A DNA stretch of 64,000 bases from Streptomyces malaysiense (GCF_000980885.2 NZ_LBDA02000001.1:62001-126000); one strand, 5' to 3'. Counted from the first letter of the stretch, positions 22,972-31,386 are shown. Numbers and translations: made by a program. Notes: a model not told the origin generated them from the letters alone.

Positions 22972-25803
22972 TCAAAGCGTTTCGGCCAGTTGCCGCCGCA
23001 CCAGTTCGTGCAGCCGGCCCGTCGTGTCCGCCAGCAGTTCGGCCGGCCTGCCCTGCTGGACCACGCGGCCGTTCTCCATGACGATCACCCGGTCCGCGTC
23101 CAGGACCGTGGACAGGCGGTGGGCGATGACGACGCGGGTGGCGTTGAGTTTGCGGGTGCTGTCGATGACGATGCGCTGGGTGTCGTTGTCGAGCGCGCTG
23201 GTCGCCTCGTCGAAGAAGAGGATGCGGGGCCGGCGGATCAGCGCCTGGGCGATCATCAGCCGCTGGCGCTGCCCGCCGGAGACCGAGCCGCTGCCGGAGA
23301 CGATGGTGTGCAGGCCCATCGGCATGCGCTTGATGTCCTCCGCGAGCCCCGCCATCTCGGCCGCTGCCATCGCCTCCTCGGGGGTGCACGGCTCGGTGCC
23401 GCAGATGACGTCCAGGAGTGAGCCGGTGAACGGCTGGGCGTGCTGGAGCACCACCCCGCACTGGCGGCGCACCGCCGACTGGTCGAGGGCGGCGAGATCC
23501 TGGCCGTCGTACAGGACGCTGCCGGAGAGCGGCCGGTCGAAGCCGATCAGCAGCCGCAGCAGGGTGGACTTGCCGCAGCCGCTCGGGCCGACGACCGCGA
23601 CGAACTCGCCCGCCTCGACGGTGAAGTCGACATTGTCCAGGACGAGCGGGCCGTCCTCGGTGTACCGGAAGGACAGCTTGCGGGCCTCCAGCGCGCCGCT
23701 GAGGGGTCCGGGCCGGGTGCTCGCGGCGCGGACCTCGGGCGCGGCCTCCAGGACCGGGCGGATCTCCTCGAACAGCGGCAGCGCGGCCACCGCCGACACC
23801 AGGGAGCCGGTCAGCTGGGTGACGGAGGTGAGCACCATCGTCACCGAGGTGTTGAAGGTGAGGAAGTCCGCCGCCGACAGCGTGCCCTTCGCCGGGCCCG
23901 CCAGCAGCATGAACATCAGCAGCGAGCACACCGGCAGATAGACCGCGCCGAGCACGGTGCTGAGGTTCTTGATCCGCCCGGCCTTCTGCTGGAGCTCCCG
24001 GCCGCGCGCGAACTCCCGTGCCCACGCGGCGTACGCGTAGTTCTCGGCGGCCGCGACCCGCAGCTTGGGCAGCCCGCGCAGGGTCTGGAACGCCTGGTTG
24101 TTCAGCCGGTTGCCGAGCACCACCAGACGCCGCTGCCAGCGCACCTGCCACAGCCCGAGCCCGAGGAACACGGCCGCGATGACCACCAGCATGCCGATCG
24201 CCGCGAGCGCCATCGGTACGCTGTACCACAGCAGCAGACCGAGGTTCATGGCGCCGACGGTCACCGACTGGGCGACCACCGGGCCGACGCCCGCCAGCAT
24301 CCGGCGCATCGCGCTGATCCCCATGGCCGCGCTGGCCAGTTCGCCGGTGGAACGCCTGGTGAAGAACCGGGTGGGCAGCCGCAGCAGCCGGTCCCAGACG
24401 GCCGGTTGCAGCGCCGACTCGACCCGCCCTTCCAGACGCAGGATCGACAGGTTCTCCAGCAGGGTGAACGCCGCCGACACCACCCCGCTCACCATCACCG
24501 CCAGGCACACCTGGACGATCAGGCCCTCCTGGGCCCTCGGCACGTACTCGCCGAGCACCTTGCCGGTGGCGACGGGCACCAGCGCGCCGATCGCCACCGT
24601 CACCAGACCCGCGAGCAGCAGCCCGAGCAGATCACCGCGGGCGCCGCGCAGGGTGAACCGGAGCAGGCCGAGCGGCGAGAGCGGCTTGTCGGGCAGCGGC
24701 CGGTAGAACATCACCGCGCGCGGCTCGAAATCCTGCGCGTTCACCTTGTCGACGGGCGTCTCCCGGCCGCTGCCGGGGTGGACGGCCGCGTAGCCGCCGC
24801 GCCGCCACAGCAGGGCGACCGGCGCTCCGGACAGCGCCCGCTGCCCCACCAGCGGCCCCACGTTCTCCCGCCACCAGCGGCCGTCGAGCCGTACCGCGCG
24901 GGTGCGTACCCGGGAGGCCAGCGCCACGCGCTCGACCGGATCGAGGCGCTCGCTCTCGGTGCCGCCGCGCGCGGGTTCGGCGAGCCTGATCCCGGCGGCC
25001 GCGGCGACCAACTCGCAGGCCGCGTACGTGGCATCGGCGTCGGCCGCCGTCGTACGACGCCCCGAGCGGCGGCCGATCGAGGCGAGCAGGGTGCGGTCCG
25101 CCTGGGCGCCCGCCGCCTCACCCGCCTTGATCCCGGCGGCAGTCCGGGTCTCGTGGCTGCGCTCCAGCTGCTCGATCCAGCGGTCCAGCGCGGTCAGCAG
25201 CCGGTACTGCTGGTCGACCAGCGACTGCCACAGCGCCGCGTCCATCAGCAGGTCGGCGGCGGCCTCCGCGCCGTACAGGGAGCCGTACTGGACGCTGCCG
25301 GGCGGCACCTGCATCCAGAACACGTCGTCGTCGGTGGGGACTTCGGGCCGCTCCTCGGCCAGCGGGGCCTGGAAGAGCACGGACAGGCCGCGGCCGACGC
25401 CGAGCGCGAGGGCGTACTCCAGCGGGCTGGACACGGGCGGCACGTACTGCGGCCGCCCGTACTCGTCGTACGACCAGGTCTGGGTGTCCGTCCGCTGGTA
25501 CAGCTCGCGCAGGTTCACCCGGTGCAGCGCGCAGTCCCGCACCGGGCGGGCCACCAGGGTGTGCCGGGGACCGGAGACCGGGCCGAGCAGCAGCGCGCCC
25601 GCTTCGAGGCGGCCCAGATGGTGCCACTGGCCCTGCCCGCCGGCATCGACCGCGAACAGGTCCAGGGCGCCCGCCGCCACCAGCCAGAGCACCTGGGGGC
25701 CCGCCAGGTCGAGGCGGGTGAGTCCGGCGCCGTCGACGCGGGTGCCGAGCGCGCCCAGCGCCCCGAGCACCACGTCCTCCCCGTAGCCCTCCTGAACCGT
25801 CAT
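22972..25803 (-). CDS. NHLM-type ABC transporter, second subunit without peptidase
   Basis: 943 aa from the ATG at 25803. The N-terminal roughly 350 residues are soluble (cyclic-nucleotide-binding-like beta pattern, then a helical stretch), as in the NHLM_ABC2 group of peptide exporters. A six-helix ABC membrane domain follows (about 360-640), then an ATPase domain with Walker A GPSGCGKSTL, signature SVSGGQRQRL, Walker B RILFFDEATSALD and the HRLS switch. There is no C39 peptidase, so it is expected to pair with the preceding gene. Its start shares one base with that gene's stop (TGATG). It lies at the inner cytoplasmic membrane and exports the leader-cleaved peptide. Confidence 0.9.
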   Translation of the reverse strand: MTVQEGYGEDVVLGALGALGTRVDGAGLTRLDLAGPQVLWLVAAGALDLFAVDAGGQGQWHHLGRLEAGALLLGPVSGPRHTLVARPVRDCALHRVNLRELYQRTDTQTWSYDEYGRPQYVPPVSSPLEYALALGVGRGLSVLFQAPLAEERPEVPTDDDVFWMQVPPGSVQYGSLYGAEAAADLLMDAALWQSLVDQQYRLLTALDRWIEQLERSHETRTAAGIKAGEAAGAQADRTLLASIGRRSGRRTTAADADATYAACELVAAAAGIRLAEPARGGTESERLDPVERVALASRVRTRAVRLDGRWWRENVGPLVGQRALSGAPVALLWRRGGYAAVHPGSGRETPVDKVNAQDFEPRAVMFYRPLPDKPLSPLGLLRFTLRGARGDLLGLLLAGLVTVAIGALVPVATGKVLGEYVPRAQEGLIVQVCLAVMVSGVVSAAFTLLENLSILRLEGRVESALQPAVWDRLLRLPTRFFTRRSTGELASAAMGISAMRRMLAGVGPVVAQSVTVGAMNLGLLLWYSVPMALAAIGMLVVIAAVFLGLGLWQVRWQRRLVVLGNRLNNQAFQTLRGLPKLRVAAAENYAYAAWAREFARGRELQQKAGRIKNLSTVLGAVYLPVCSLLMFMLLAGPAKGTLSAADFLTFNTSVTMVLTSVTQLTGSLVSAVAALPLFEEIRPVLEAAPEVRAASTRPGPLSGALEARKLSFRYTEDGPLVLDNVDFTVEAGEFVAVVGPSGCGKSTLLRLLIGFDRPLSGSVLYDGQDLAALDQSAVRRQCGVVLQHAQPFTGSLLDVICGTEPCTPEEAMAAAEMAGLAEDIKRMPMGLHTIVSGSGSVSGGQRQRLMIAQALIRRPRILFFDEATSALDNDTQRIVIDSTRKLNATRVVIAHRLSTVLDADRVIVMENGRVVQQGRPAELLADTTGRLHELVRRQLAETL

Positions 25804-28028
25804 CAACGCTCCCTGACCAGCGCCGCGTACGTGCCGCCGCGCGCCACCAGCTCCTCGTGCCGCCCGCGTTCGACCACCGTGCCGTGCCGGAGCACGACGA
25901 TCTCGTCGCTGTCGCGGACGGTGCTCAGCCGGTGCGCGATCACCACGCAGGCGCAGCCGCGCCGGCGCAGGTTGTCCATCACCAGCAGCTCGGTCTGCGC
26001 GTCCAGCGCGCTGGTCACCTCGTCCAGCACCAGGATGCTCGGCCTGCGCACCAGCGCCCGTGCGATCTCCAGGCGCTGACGCTGCCCGCCGGAGAAGTTG
26101 CGGCCGTCCTGGTCGACCCTGCCGTGGATGCCGCCGGGCCGGCGCGCCACCACCTCGTACAGGGCCGCGTCCTTCAGCGCCTCGACCACCGCCTCGTCCG
26201 GGATCGAGGGGTCCCACAGGGCGATGTTGTCGCGGACCGAGCCCTCGAAGAGGAACACCTCCTGGTCCACGAAGGAGACCGAGGCGGCGAGGGCGCCGCG
26301 CGGGATGTCCTCCAGGCGCCGGCCGTCGATGCGGATCACCCCGTCCCACGGCGCATACAGGCCCGAAATGAGCCTGGACACCGTGGACTTGCCGCTGCCC
26401 GAGCCGCCCACCAGAGCCACCTGCTGTCCCGGCCCCACGGTCAGGTCGAACCCGGTCAGCAGCGGCTTGTCCAGCGGGCTGTAGCCGAACGTGACGTTCT
26501 CCAGCCGGACATGGCCGTGCAGCCGGCGCGTCTCGTCGCCGGGGCCGCCCCGCGCGTAGAGCGGATCGGCCTGGAAGTTCTCCACGTCCTTCAGCCGGGC
26601 CACGTCGGCCGCGAAGTCCTGGATGCGGCCCGCCACCCCGTTGAGCCGGGTCAGCGGTGCGGTGAAGCGGGTGACCAGTGCCTGGAAGGCCACCAGCAGA
26701 CCCACCGAGATGTGGCCCTCGACGGCGCGCAGGCCACCGATCCACAGGATCAGCGCGCTGTTGAACGTGGCCAGCGTCGGGGCGACCACCCCGAGCCAGG
26801 CGCTCGGCACCCCGAGCCGCTGCTGCTCCTCCAGCGTGGCGGCGTGCTGCCCGGCCCACTTGCGGAAGTAGCCGTCCTCACCACCGGTCGCCTTCATCGT
26901 CTCGATCAACTGGAGCCCGGTGTAGGCCGTGTTGGTCAGCCGGGCGGTGTCCGCGCGCAGCTTGGCCGTACGGGTCGCGCGCAGCCGTACGACCAGCCGC
27001 ATGGCCACGATGTTCAGCAGGGCCACACCGATGCCGAGGAACGTCAGCTGGGGGTCGTAGGTGTAGAGCAGCACCGCGTACAGCACGACCACGATCGCGT
27101 CCACGCCGGCCGCCGCGAGGTCGCGGGCCAGCGTCTCCGCCACCTGGTCGTTGGACTGGAGGCGCTGCACGAGATCGGCGGGGGAGCGCTGGGCGAAGAA
27201 CGTCACCGGCAGCCGCAGCAGATGGCGCAGGAAGCGGGCGCTGGTCAGCGTGGAGGAGATGATCCGGCCGTGCAGCAGATTGGCCTGCTGGAGCCAGGTC
27301 AGCACCAGGGTGAGCAGCACACAGGCGGCCATCGAGGTGAACAGCACGCCCAGCAGCGAGGTCTGCCCGCCGATCAGGAACATGTCGATATAGGTGCGGC
27401 TCAGCGCCGGCACGGCCGCGCCGACCGCGACCAGCAGCAGGCTGGCCAGCACCGCTGCGGGCAGGGTGCCCGCGGTGCCGCGCAGCCGGGCCGGCATCGC
27501 GCCCAGCACGCCCGGCTTGCGCCCGCCCCGGGTGAAGTCCTCCCCGGGCTCCAGTACCAGGACCACGCCGGTGAAGCTGCCGTCGAACTCCTCCAGGGGC
27601 ACGAAACGCCGGCCCTTGGCGGGGTCGTTGATGTGGATGCCGCGCCTGCCGAGGCGGCGGCCCGTCCCGTCGTAGACGACGTAGTGGTTGAATTCCCAGA
27701 ACAGGATGGCCGGGGCGCGCACCTCGGTGAGGGCGGCAAGGTCCATCTGCATGCCCTTGGCGGTCAGGCCGTAACTGCGCGCCGCCTTCAGGAGGTTGCT
27801 GGCGCGCGAGCCGTCCCGGGAGACGCCGCAGGCGATGCGCAGTTCCTCCAGCGGGACGTGCCGGCCGTAGTGGCCGAGGACCATGGCCAGGGAGGCGGCG
27901 CCGCACTCGACGGCCTCCATCTGGAGCACGGTGGGCGTACGGACCGTGCCGGTACGGGGCCCCGGGGCCCCGCGCCGGGTGGGAGCGGCGCGTCTGCGGC
28001 CGCGGGTCTCCTGGGGAGCGGGCGTCAC
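25803..28028 (-). CDS. NHLM-type peptidase-containing ABC transporter (C39)
   Basis: 741 aa from a GTG at 28028. The C39 domain (about 28-165) has TVLQMEAVECGAASLAMVLG with the nucleophile Cys42, FWEFNHYVVYDG with the catalytic His and HINDPAKGRR with the Asp. A six-helix membrane domain follows (about 185-475), then an ATPase with GGSGSGKSTV, FSGGQRQRLE and SILVLDEVTSALD. It cuts double-glycine leaders while exporting the core peptide; the expected substrate is the 71-residue peptide encoded upstream. It overlaps the HlyD gene by four bases and the second ABC gene by one, so the three form one translational unit. Confidence 0.93.
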   Translation of the reverse strand: MTPAPQETRGRRRAAPTRRGAPGPRTGTVRTPTVLQMEAVECGAASLAMVLGHYGRHVPLEELRIACGVSRDGSRASNLLKAARSYGLTAKGMQMDLAALTEVRAPAILFWEFNHYVVYDGTGRRLGRRGIHINDPAKGRRFVPLEEFDGSFTGVVLVLEPGEDFTRGGRKPGVLGAMPARLRGTAGTLPAAVLASLLLVAVGAAVPALSRTYIDMFLIGGQTSLLGVLFTSMAACVLLTLVLTWLQQANLLHGRIISSTLTSARFLRHLLRLPVTFFAQRSPADLVQRLQSNDQVAETLARDLAAAGVDAIVVVLYAVLLYTYDPQLTFLGIGVALLNIVAMRLVVRLRATRTAKLRADTARLTNTAYTGLQLIETMKATGGEDGYFRKWAGQHAATLEEQQRLGVPSAWLGVVAPTLATFNSALILWIGGLRAVEGHISVGLLVAFQALVTRFTAPLTRLNGVAGRIQDFAADVARLKDVENFQADPLYARGGPGDETRRLHGHVRLENVTFGYSPLDKPLLTGFDLTVGPGQQVALVGGSGSGKSTVSRLISGLYAPWDGVIRIDGRRLEDIPRGALAASVSFVDQEVFLFEGSVRDNIALWDPSIPDEAVVEALKDAALYEVVARRPGGIHGRVDQDGRNFSGGQRQRLEIARALVRRPSILVLDEVTSALDAQTELLVMDNLRRRGCACVVIAHRLSTVRDSDEIVVLRHGTVVERGRHEELVARGGTYAALVRER

Positions 28029-28831
28029 GGGAGCAGCCAATCGACGGGGTGCTGGTCGGCCAGCCGGATGGAGGCGGAGGCGAGGGTCATGGAGTCCAGC
28101 CGGAACGGCGGTCCGCCGGCGGTCGACCACCGGTAACCGCTCCTGGTCGCCCTGGAGGCGTCCAGCCGGACCGTCACCGCGACCGGGCGGCCGCCCTGGG
28201 TGAACTGCCGGCCGAGCTGGCCGTCGCCGAGGAAGGCGGCGATCGACTGCGCGGACTGCGCGGCCCGGTCCACCGAGCGCACCTGACCGCGCAGCACGCC
28301 GTAGCGCTGTGCCGGCACGGAGGAGACGGTGAGGTCCACGGAGGCGTGCGCGGGGATGGCGGCGGCGTTCTCGGCGGGCACGTACACGGTCGCCCACAGC
28401 GGGTCGTCCGGGTGGGCGACCTTCTCGACGGCGGCCACGTCGGTGCCGGTCCGCACGATCTGGCCGATGGTGGCGGCGAGCGTGGTGATCCGGCCCGCGG
28501 CGATCGTGCGGACGACCGAATCCCCTTGCGGGGTACGGACCTTGACCACGGGGGCGTTGGCCGGCAGCTGTTCGCCCTGCCGGGCGAGGACGGCCGTCAC
28601 CTGCCCAGCCACCGGGCTCTGGAGGACATAACTGCCCTGCCCGTGGGTGAGGATGGCGCCGGCGCTCACCGTGGAGGCGACCGAGCCGGTCACCGCCCAG
28701 ACGGAGGCCGCGGCCATGACGGCGACGGCGACACCGAGCGCGAGCCAGCCCTGCGGGCGGGCGAGCCGCACCGGGAGGTCCAGCTCCTGGGGCGACTGGT
28801 TCTTGGCGAGGGCCTGTTGGCGGAACTGCAC
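28025..28831 (-). CDS. HlyD-family secretion protein of the NHLM exporter
   Basis: 268 aa. A short cytoplasmic N-terminus (MQFRQQALAKNQSPQELDLP), one membrane helix (LALGVAVAVMAAASVWAVTG, about 31-50) and an extracytoplasmic part with the split biotinyl-lipoyl-like pattern: SYVLQSPVAGQVTAVLARQG and GRITTLAATIGQIVRTGTDV. This is the adaptor of the NHLM bacteriocin export system (membrane-fusion type). It overlaps the C39 ABC gene by four bases (GTGA). It follows the precursor gene across a 103-base spacer that holds a perfect hairpin. Confidence 0.9.
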   Translation of the reverse strand: MQFRQQALAKNQSPQELDLPVRLARPQGWLALGVAVAVMAAASVWAVTGSVASTVSAGAILTHGQGSYVLQSPVAGQVTAVLARQGEQLPANAPVVKVRTPQGDSVVRTIAAGRITTLAATIGQIVRTGTDVAAVEKVAHPDDPLWATVYVPAENAAAIPAHASVDLTVSSVPAQRYGVLRGQVRSVDRAAQSAQSIAAFLGDGQLGRQFTQGGRPVAVTVRLDASRATRSGYRWSTAGGPPFRLDSMTLASASIRLADQHPVDWLLP

Positions 28832-28884
28832 GGAACTTCCCTCACCTGTGGGGGAGTCGCTGGTGTGTCGGGACGCCCGAGAGC

Positions 28885-28909
28885 CCCGGAGCCGGGGGAC
28901 GGCTCCGGG
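28885..28909 (-). terminator. Attenuator-like hairpin after the GG-leader peptide gene
   Basis: CCCGGAGCCG (28885-28894) and its perfect complement (28900-28909) form a 10-bp stem with a five-base loop, 25 bases beyond the peptide stop and ahead of the HlyD gene. It is the second hairpin in this locus that directly follows a peptide gene. Confidence 0.75.
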
Positions 28910-28934
28910 ACCGACGGGTTGCGAGGGGGCTCGG

Positions 28935-29150
28935 TCAGAGACCGGCGACCAGGCTGGTGACCGGGGCCACGTTCAGGCCGGTGACACCCTCGACCGTGCC
29001 GATGGCCGTGTCGGCCAGGCCGGAAACCGGGGCGATGCCGTTGACGGCGCCGGTCACGGTGTTGAGGGCGTTCACCTGGAGACCACCGGAGACGGCGTCC
29101 AGCTCGGCGTCGGCGATCTCAACGGTCTCGACCTGGGGGGTGGAGTTCAT
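28935..29150 (-). CDS. Double-glycine-leader peptide precursor (candidate bacteriocin-like RiPP)
   Basis: 71 aa from the ATG at 29150, chosen because GAAGGGAAG lies eight bases upstream; ATGs 4 and 10 codons earlier have weaker sites. The 23-residue leader ends EIADAELDAVSGG, matching the ELxxVxGG site cut by C39 peptidases. The 48-residue core starts LQVNALNTVTGAVNGIAPVS and ends TGLNVAPVTSLVAGL. It has no Cys, Lys, Arg, His, Trp, Tyr or Phe, only Gly/Ala/Val/Thr/Asn/Pro/Ser/Leu/Ile with one Asp and one Glu. It is built from two imperfect repeats (VTGAVNGIAPVSGL and VTGLNVAPVTSL). It lacks the Cys needed for thioether rings. It is the first gene of the operon with its own exporter. Confidence 0.85.
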   Translation of the reverse strand: MNSTPQVETVEIADAELDAVSGGLQVNALNTVTGAVNGIAPVSGLADTAIGTVEGVTGLNVAPVTSLVAGL

Positions 29151-29885
29151 GATGGAACTTCCCTTCATATGGATATTCACAAGGGGGAAACGGTCCCTCC
29201 GATCAACAGGAGGAGGGCCGCGGCCGCGGGGTGGCGGGCTCCGTCGCCGGTGCCCGTCGGCCCCCCGCGATGCGAAGGATCAAAGCACGCAGGCTGGCCG
29301 CGCTTCCAATCAATCAGGGCCCTCACCAGGGAATTTGATCCATGACGGGGTGCAACCGTGCAGGCGTGGGCACGGCTTGTCGGCGACTTTTTCACATGTG
29401 CCACGGCATCGTCGCGGTCGCGGGGTTGCCTCGGGCGGTGCGTCCGGCGCGGGGGCCGCCCAGGGCGGGCCGGGGGCGCCAGGATGTGCAGAAGCGCTGA
29501 CCGCGGTGACTTGGTTGAGTATTCAATGTGTAGATTCCCTGAAGCAGGGATTCCGGTATGCGACCGGAACCGACCGTCACGGATCGATCGCTGAGTGTGT
29601 CTGTTCGCGTGGGTGACCCTCCAGGGCTCGGGCCGGGGCACACGCGGTCCGGGTACGAGGGCACTCCCGGGTTCCTCCTACGGCCGCGTGTCGCGTCCCG
29701 GACAAGACTCCCGCCTGGCGGCGCCCGGCGCACGGCGAGCGCCCCGGGCGACGTGACGCCGCGACGCGCCGTCGTGTGCGGCGGCGGACCGCGGCGCCGG
29801 CCGCCGGGCGCGGGCCGGGTGCGGCGACGGGCTTGGTTGCGGCTTGGACAGGCGCGCCGACCGGACCGCGCCTAGATTCGATGGG
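29151..29885. other. Regulatory gap between the peptide locus and a small leaderless gene
   Basis: About 730 bases without a supported gene. It has lower local GC than its surroundings around 29160-29210, 29305-29345 and 29515-29560. GGATCAAA (29277-29284) and TTTGATCC (29334-29341) form an inverted repeat 49 bases apart upstream of the peptide promoter, a possible operator pair. A TAGATT at 29532-29537 could be a plus-strand -10 box but no gene follows it closely. Confidence 0.4.
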
Positions 29886-30173
29886 GTGGCACACACCTTC
29901 GAGGAACTGGTGCAGAAGCAGCGGGCGGCCGTCGCGGCCCACACCACGGTCGAGGAACTGCGGGAGACGTACGGCCCGCCGGCCGGACAGGGCATGACCG
30001 GCGCGCAGTCGGGCACCTACGAGACCGCCCTGCGCGCCTGGCGCGACCTCGCCCGCGATGTGCAGACCGCGTTGAGCGAGTACGCGAGGGACACGGGCCG
30101 GCCGCGCGCCGACATCGAGGCCGAGGTGGAGCGCGCCGCCGCCGCGCAGGGGGAGAGACCGCCCGCGGGCTGA
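29886..30173 (+). CDS. Small helical hypothetical protein
   Basis: 95 aa from a GTG (VAHTFEELVQKQRAAVAAHT). TAGATT at 29873-29878 ends seven bases upstream, so the message is probably leaderless and the GTG is the true start; an in-frame TTG upstream would lie in the promoter. The sequence is mostly helical and charged, with YETALRAWRDLARDVQTALS in the middle and an acidic Ala-rich C-terminal helix. No Cys, no membrane segment. I do not recognise the family; third-position GC is high, so it is coding. Confidence 0.6.
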   Translation: MAHTFEELVQKQRAAVAAHTTVEELRETYGPPAGQGMTGAQSGTYETALRAWRDLARDVQTALSEYARDTGRPRADIEAEVERAAAAQGERPPAG

Positions 30174-30341
30174 CGGCCGGGGGGCCGCGCCGGAGCCGGA
30201 ATCCGTCCGCCCGCCCCGGGTACCCGGCGTCCATCAAGCTCGGCGACATCCCTTCCGGCGGCGGTGGCGGCGGCCGTGCCCGAGCGCCTCCGGCGCGTGG
30301 CCGGTGTTTGCGGGGCGCGCCGGGCGGTTACCCGCGACGGA

Positions 30342-30359
30342 CAGTCCAGACCAGGTCTG
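30342..30359. promoter_or_regulatory. DasR/chitinase-box-like motif
   Basis: AGTCCAGACCA (30343-30353) matches GGTCTAGACCA, the core of the DasR site, at 9 of 11 positions and resembles the direct-repeat box of Streptomyces chitinase promoters. CAGACC-A-GGTCTG (30347-30359) is a perfect 6-bp inverted repeat at the same place. It lies 57 bases upstream of a small gene. Confidence 0.35.
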
Positions 30360-30415
30360 CGGGGCCGTCGCGCCGGTCCCGCGGGCCGCGCAACGCAGAG
30401 GGTGGATGACACGAC

Positions 30416-30601
30416 GTGATCGCGCAGCCGACCGAGCAGCCGGACATACCGCGGGCCGAGACGGGGTGGGCGCAGGCGCACAGCCGGCGGGACCGGCCGG
30501 ACCTGGGGGTGCGCACCTGCGTGCCCGCCGTCCTGGACCGCACCGGAACCTGGTGGCCGGGAAACGGCCCCGCGGACACCATCGTGCGCGGCGAGGACTG
30601 A
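30416..30601 (+). CDS. Small hypothetical protein
   Basis: 61 aa from a GTG, with AGAGGGTGG about 14 bases upstream. The product starts MIAQPTEQPDIPRAETGWAQ and ends NGPADTIVRGED, with RPDLGVRTCVPAVLDRTGTW between. Roughly 58 of 61 codons end in G or C, a strong coding sign on this strand, and the gene runs into a strong bidirectional terminator. No domain is recognised; a single Cys and two adjacent Trp stand out. An unusual motif resembling a DasR site lies upstream. Confidence 0.5.
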   Translation: MIAQPTEQPDIPRAETGWAQAHSRRDRPDLGVRTCVPAVLDRTGTWWPGNGPADTIVRGED

Positions 30602-30630
30602 GCGCACGGCGCCCGCCCGGCGGCCTCGGA

Positions 30631-30683
30631 CACCGCACCGGCCCGGCCCCTCGCGCGGACGAGGGAACCGGGCCGGTGCGGTG
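30631..30683. terminator. Strong bidirectional terminator between convergent genes
   Basis: CACCGCACCGGCCCGG (30631-30646) pairs perfectly with 30668-30683, a 16-bp stem; a CTCG/CGAG inner stem lies in the loop. It separates the small plus-strand gene from the minus-strand isochorismatase-fold gene. Confidence 0.9.
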
Positions 30684-30724
30684 GTCGGCGGGGTTCTTCC
30701 GCGGGACGCCGCCGGTTGTCGGGC

Positions 30725-31309
30725 TCAGCCGTGCGTCTTCGCCAGCAGCTCCAGGACCTCCGCCGTCGTGCCGGTCTCGCCCAGCCTCGGGAAGATCTTC
30801 TCGACGCTGTGTGCGTGCGTGGCGGCGTCGCGGTCGGCCATCGCGTCGGTGGCCAGGGTGACGTGGTAGCCCATGGCGTAGGCGTCCCGCGCGGTGGACT
30901 CGACCCCGATGCTGGTGGCGATGCCCGTCAGCACGATCTGGGTGACGCCCCGGCGGCGCAGCTGCACGTCCAGGTCGGTACCGAACAGGGCGCTCCAGTT
31001 GTGCTTGGTGACCTGGATGTCGCCCGCGTGGCCGGTGAGTTCGCCGACGATGACGTCCCAGCCCTCCGGGAACGCCGCGCCGCCGCCCTGCTGCTCGGTG
31101 CGGCCGGGCATGACGTCGGAGAAGTCGGCGGCGAAGGACACCCGGACCAGGACGACGGGCAGGTTCCGGGCGCGGAACGCCTCGGCCAGTTCCACCGAGC
31201 GGGACAGCACGTCGGCGGCAGGGTGCGGCTGGGTGGGGGAGCCCACGATGCCGTGCTGGAGGTCGATCACGACGAGGGCGGTGCGGGGGTCGAGCGTGGT
31301 GAGCGACAT
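30725..31309 (-). CDS. Isochorismatase-fold hydrolase lacking the catalytic Cys
   Basis: 194 aa. ALVVIDLQHGIVGSPTQPH (about 12-30) holds the catalytic Asp, and VTKHNWSALFGTDLD (about 98-112) the catalytic Lys and a cis-peptide-type region. The third member of the usual Asp-Lys-Cys triad should lie in GIATSIGVESTARDAYAMGY, where the expected Cys (xCVE) is Gly. True isochorismatases also lack this Cys, whereas the amidohydrolases need it, so a hydrolase acting without a thiol nucleophile is likely. It lies 77 bases downstream of a MarR regulator on the same strand and is probably its target gene. The substrate is unknown. Confidence 0.82.
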   Translation of the reverse strand: MSLTTLDPRTALVVIDLQHGIVGSPTQPHPAADVLSRSVELAEAFRARNLPVVLVRVSFAADFSDVMPGRTEQQGGGAAFPEGWDVIVGELTGHAGDIQVTKHNWSALFGTDLDVQLRRRGVTQIVLTGIATSIGVESTARDAYAMGYHVTLATDAMADRDAATHAHSVEKIFPRLGETGTTAEVLELLAKTHG

Positions 31310-31386
31310 GAGTCGGTCAGGCCTTTCGAGGGGTTGTTTCAGGGGCCGTTCACAGTCGTGCGGGGTGGTGCGTGTTCTTCCGGTGG

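Noticed and set aside
28935-29150. Lanthipeptide precursor
   Set aside because: The core has no Cys and no LanM, LanB/C or LanKC gene is nearby; the GG leader alone is not enough.
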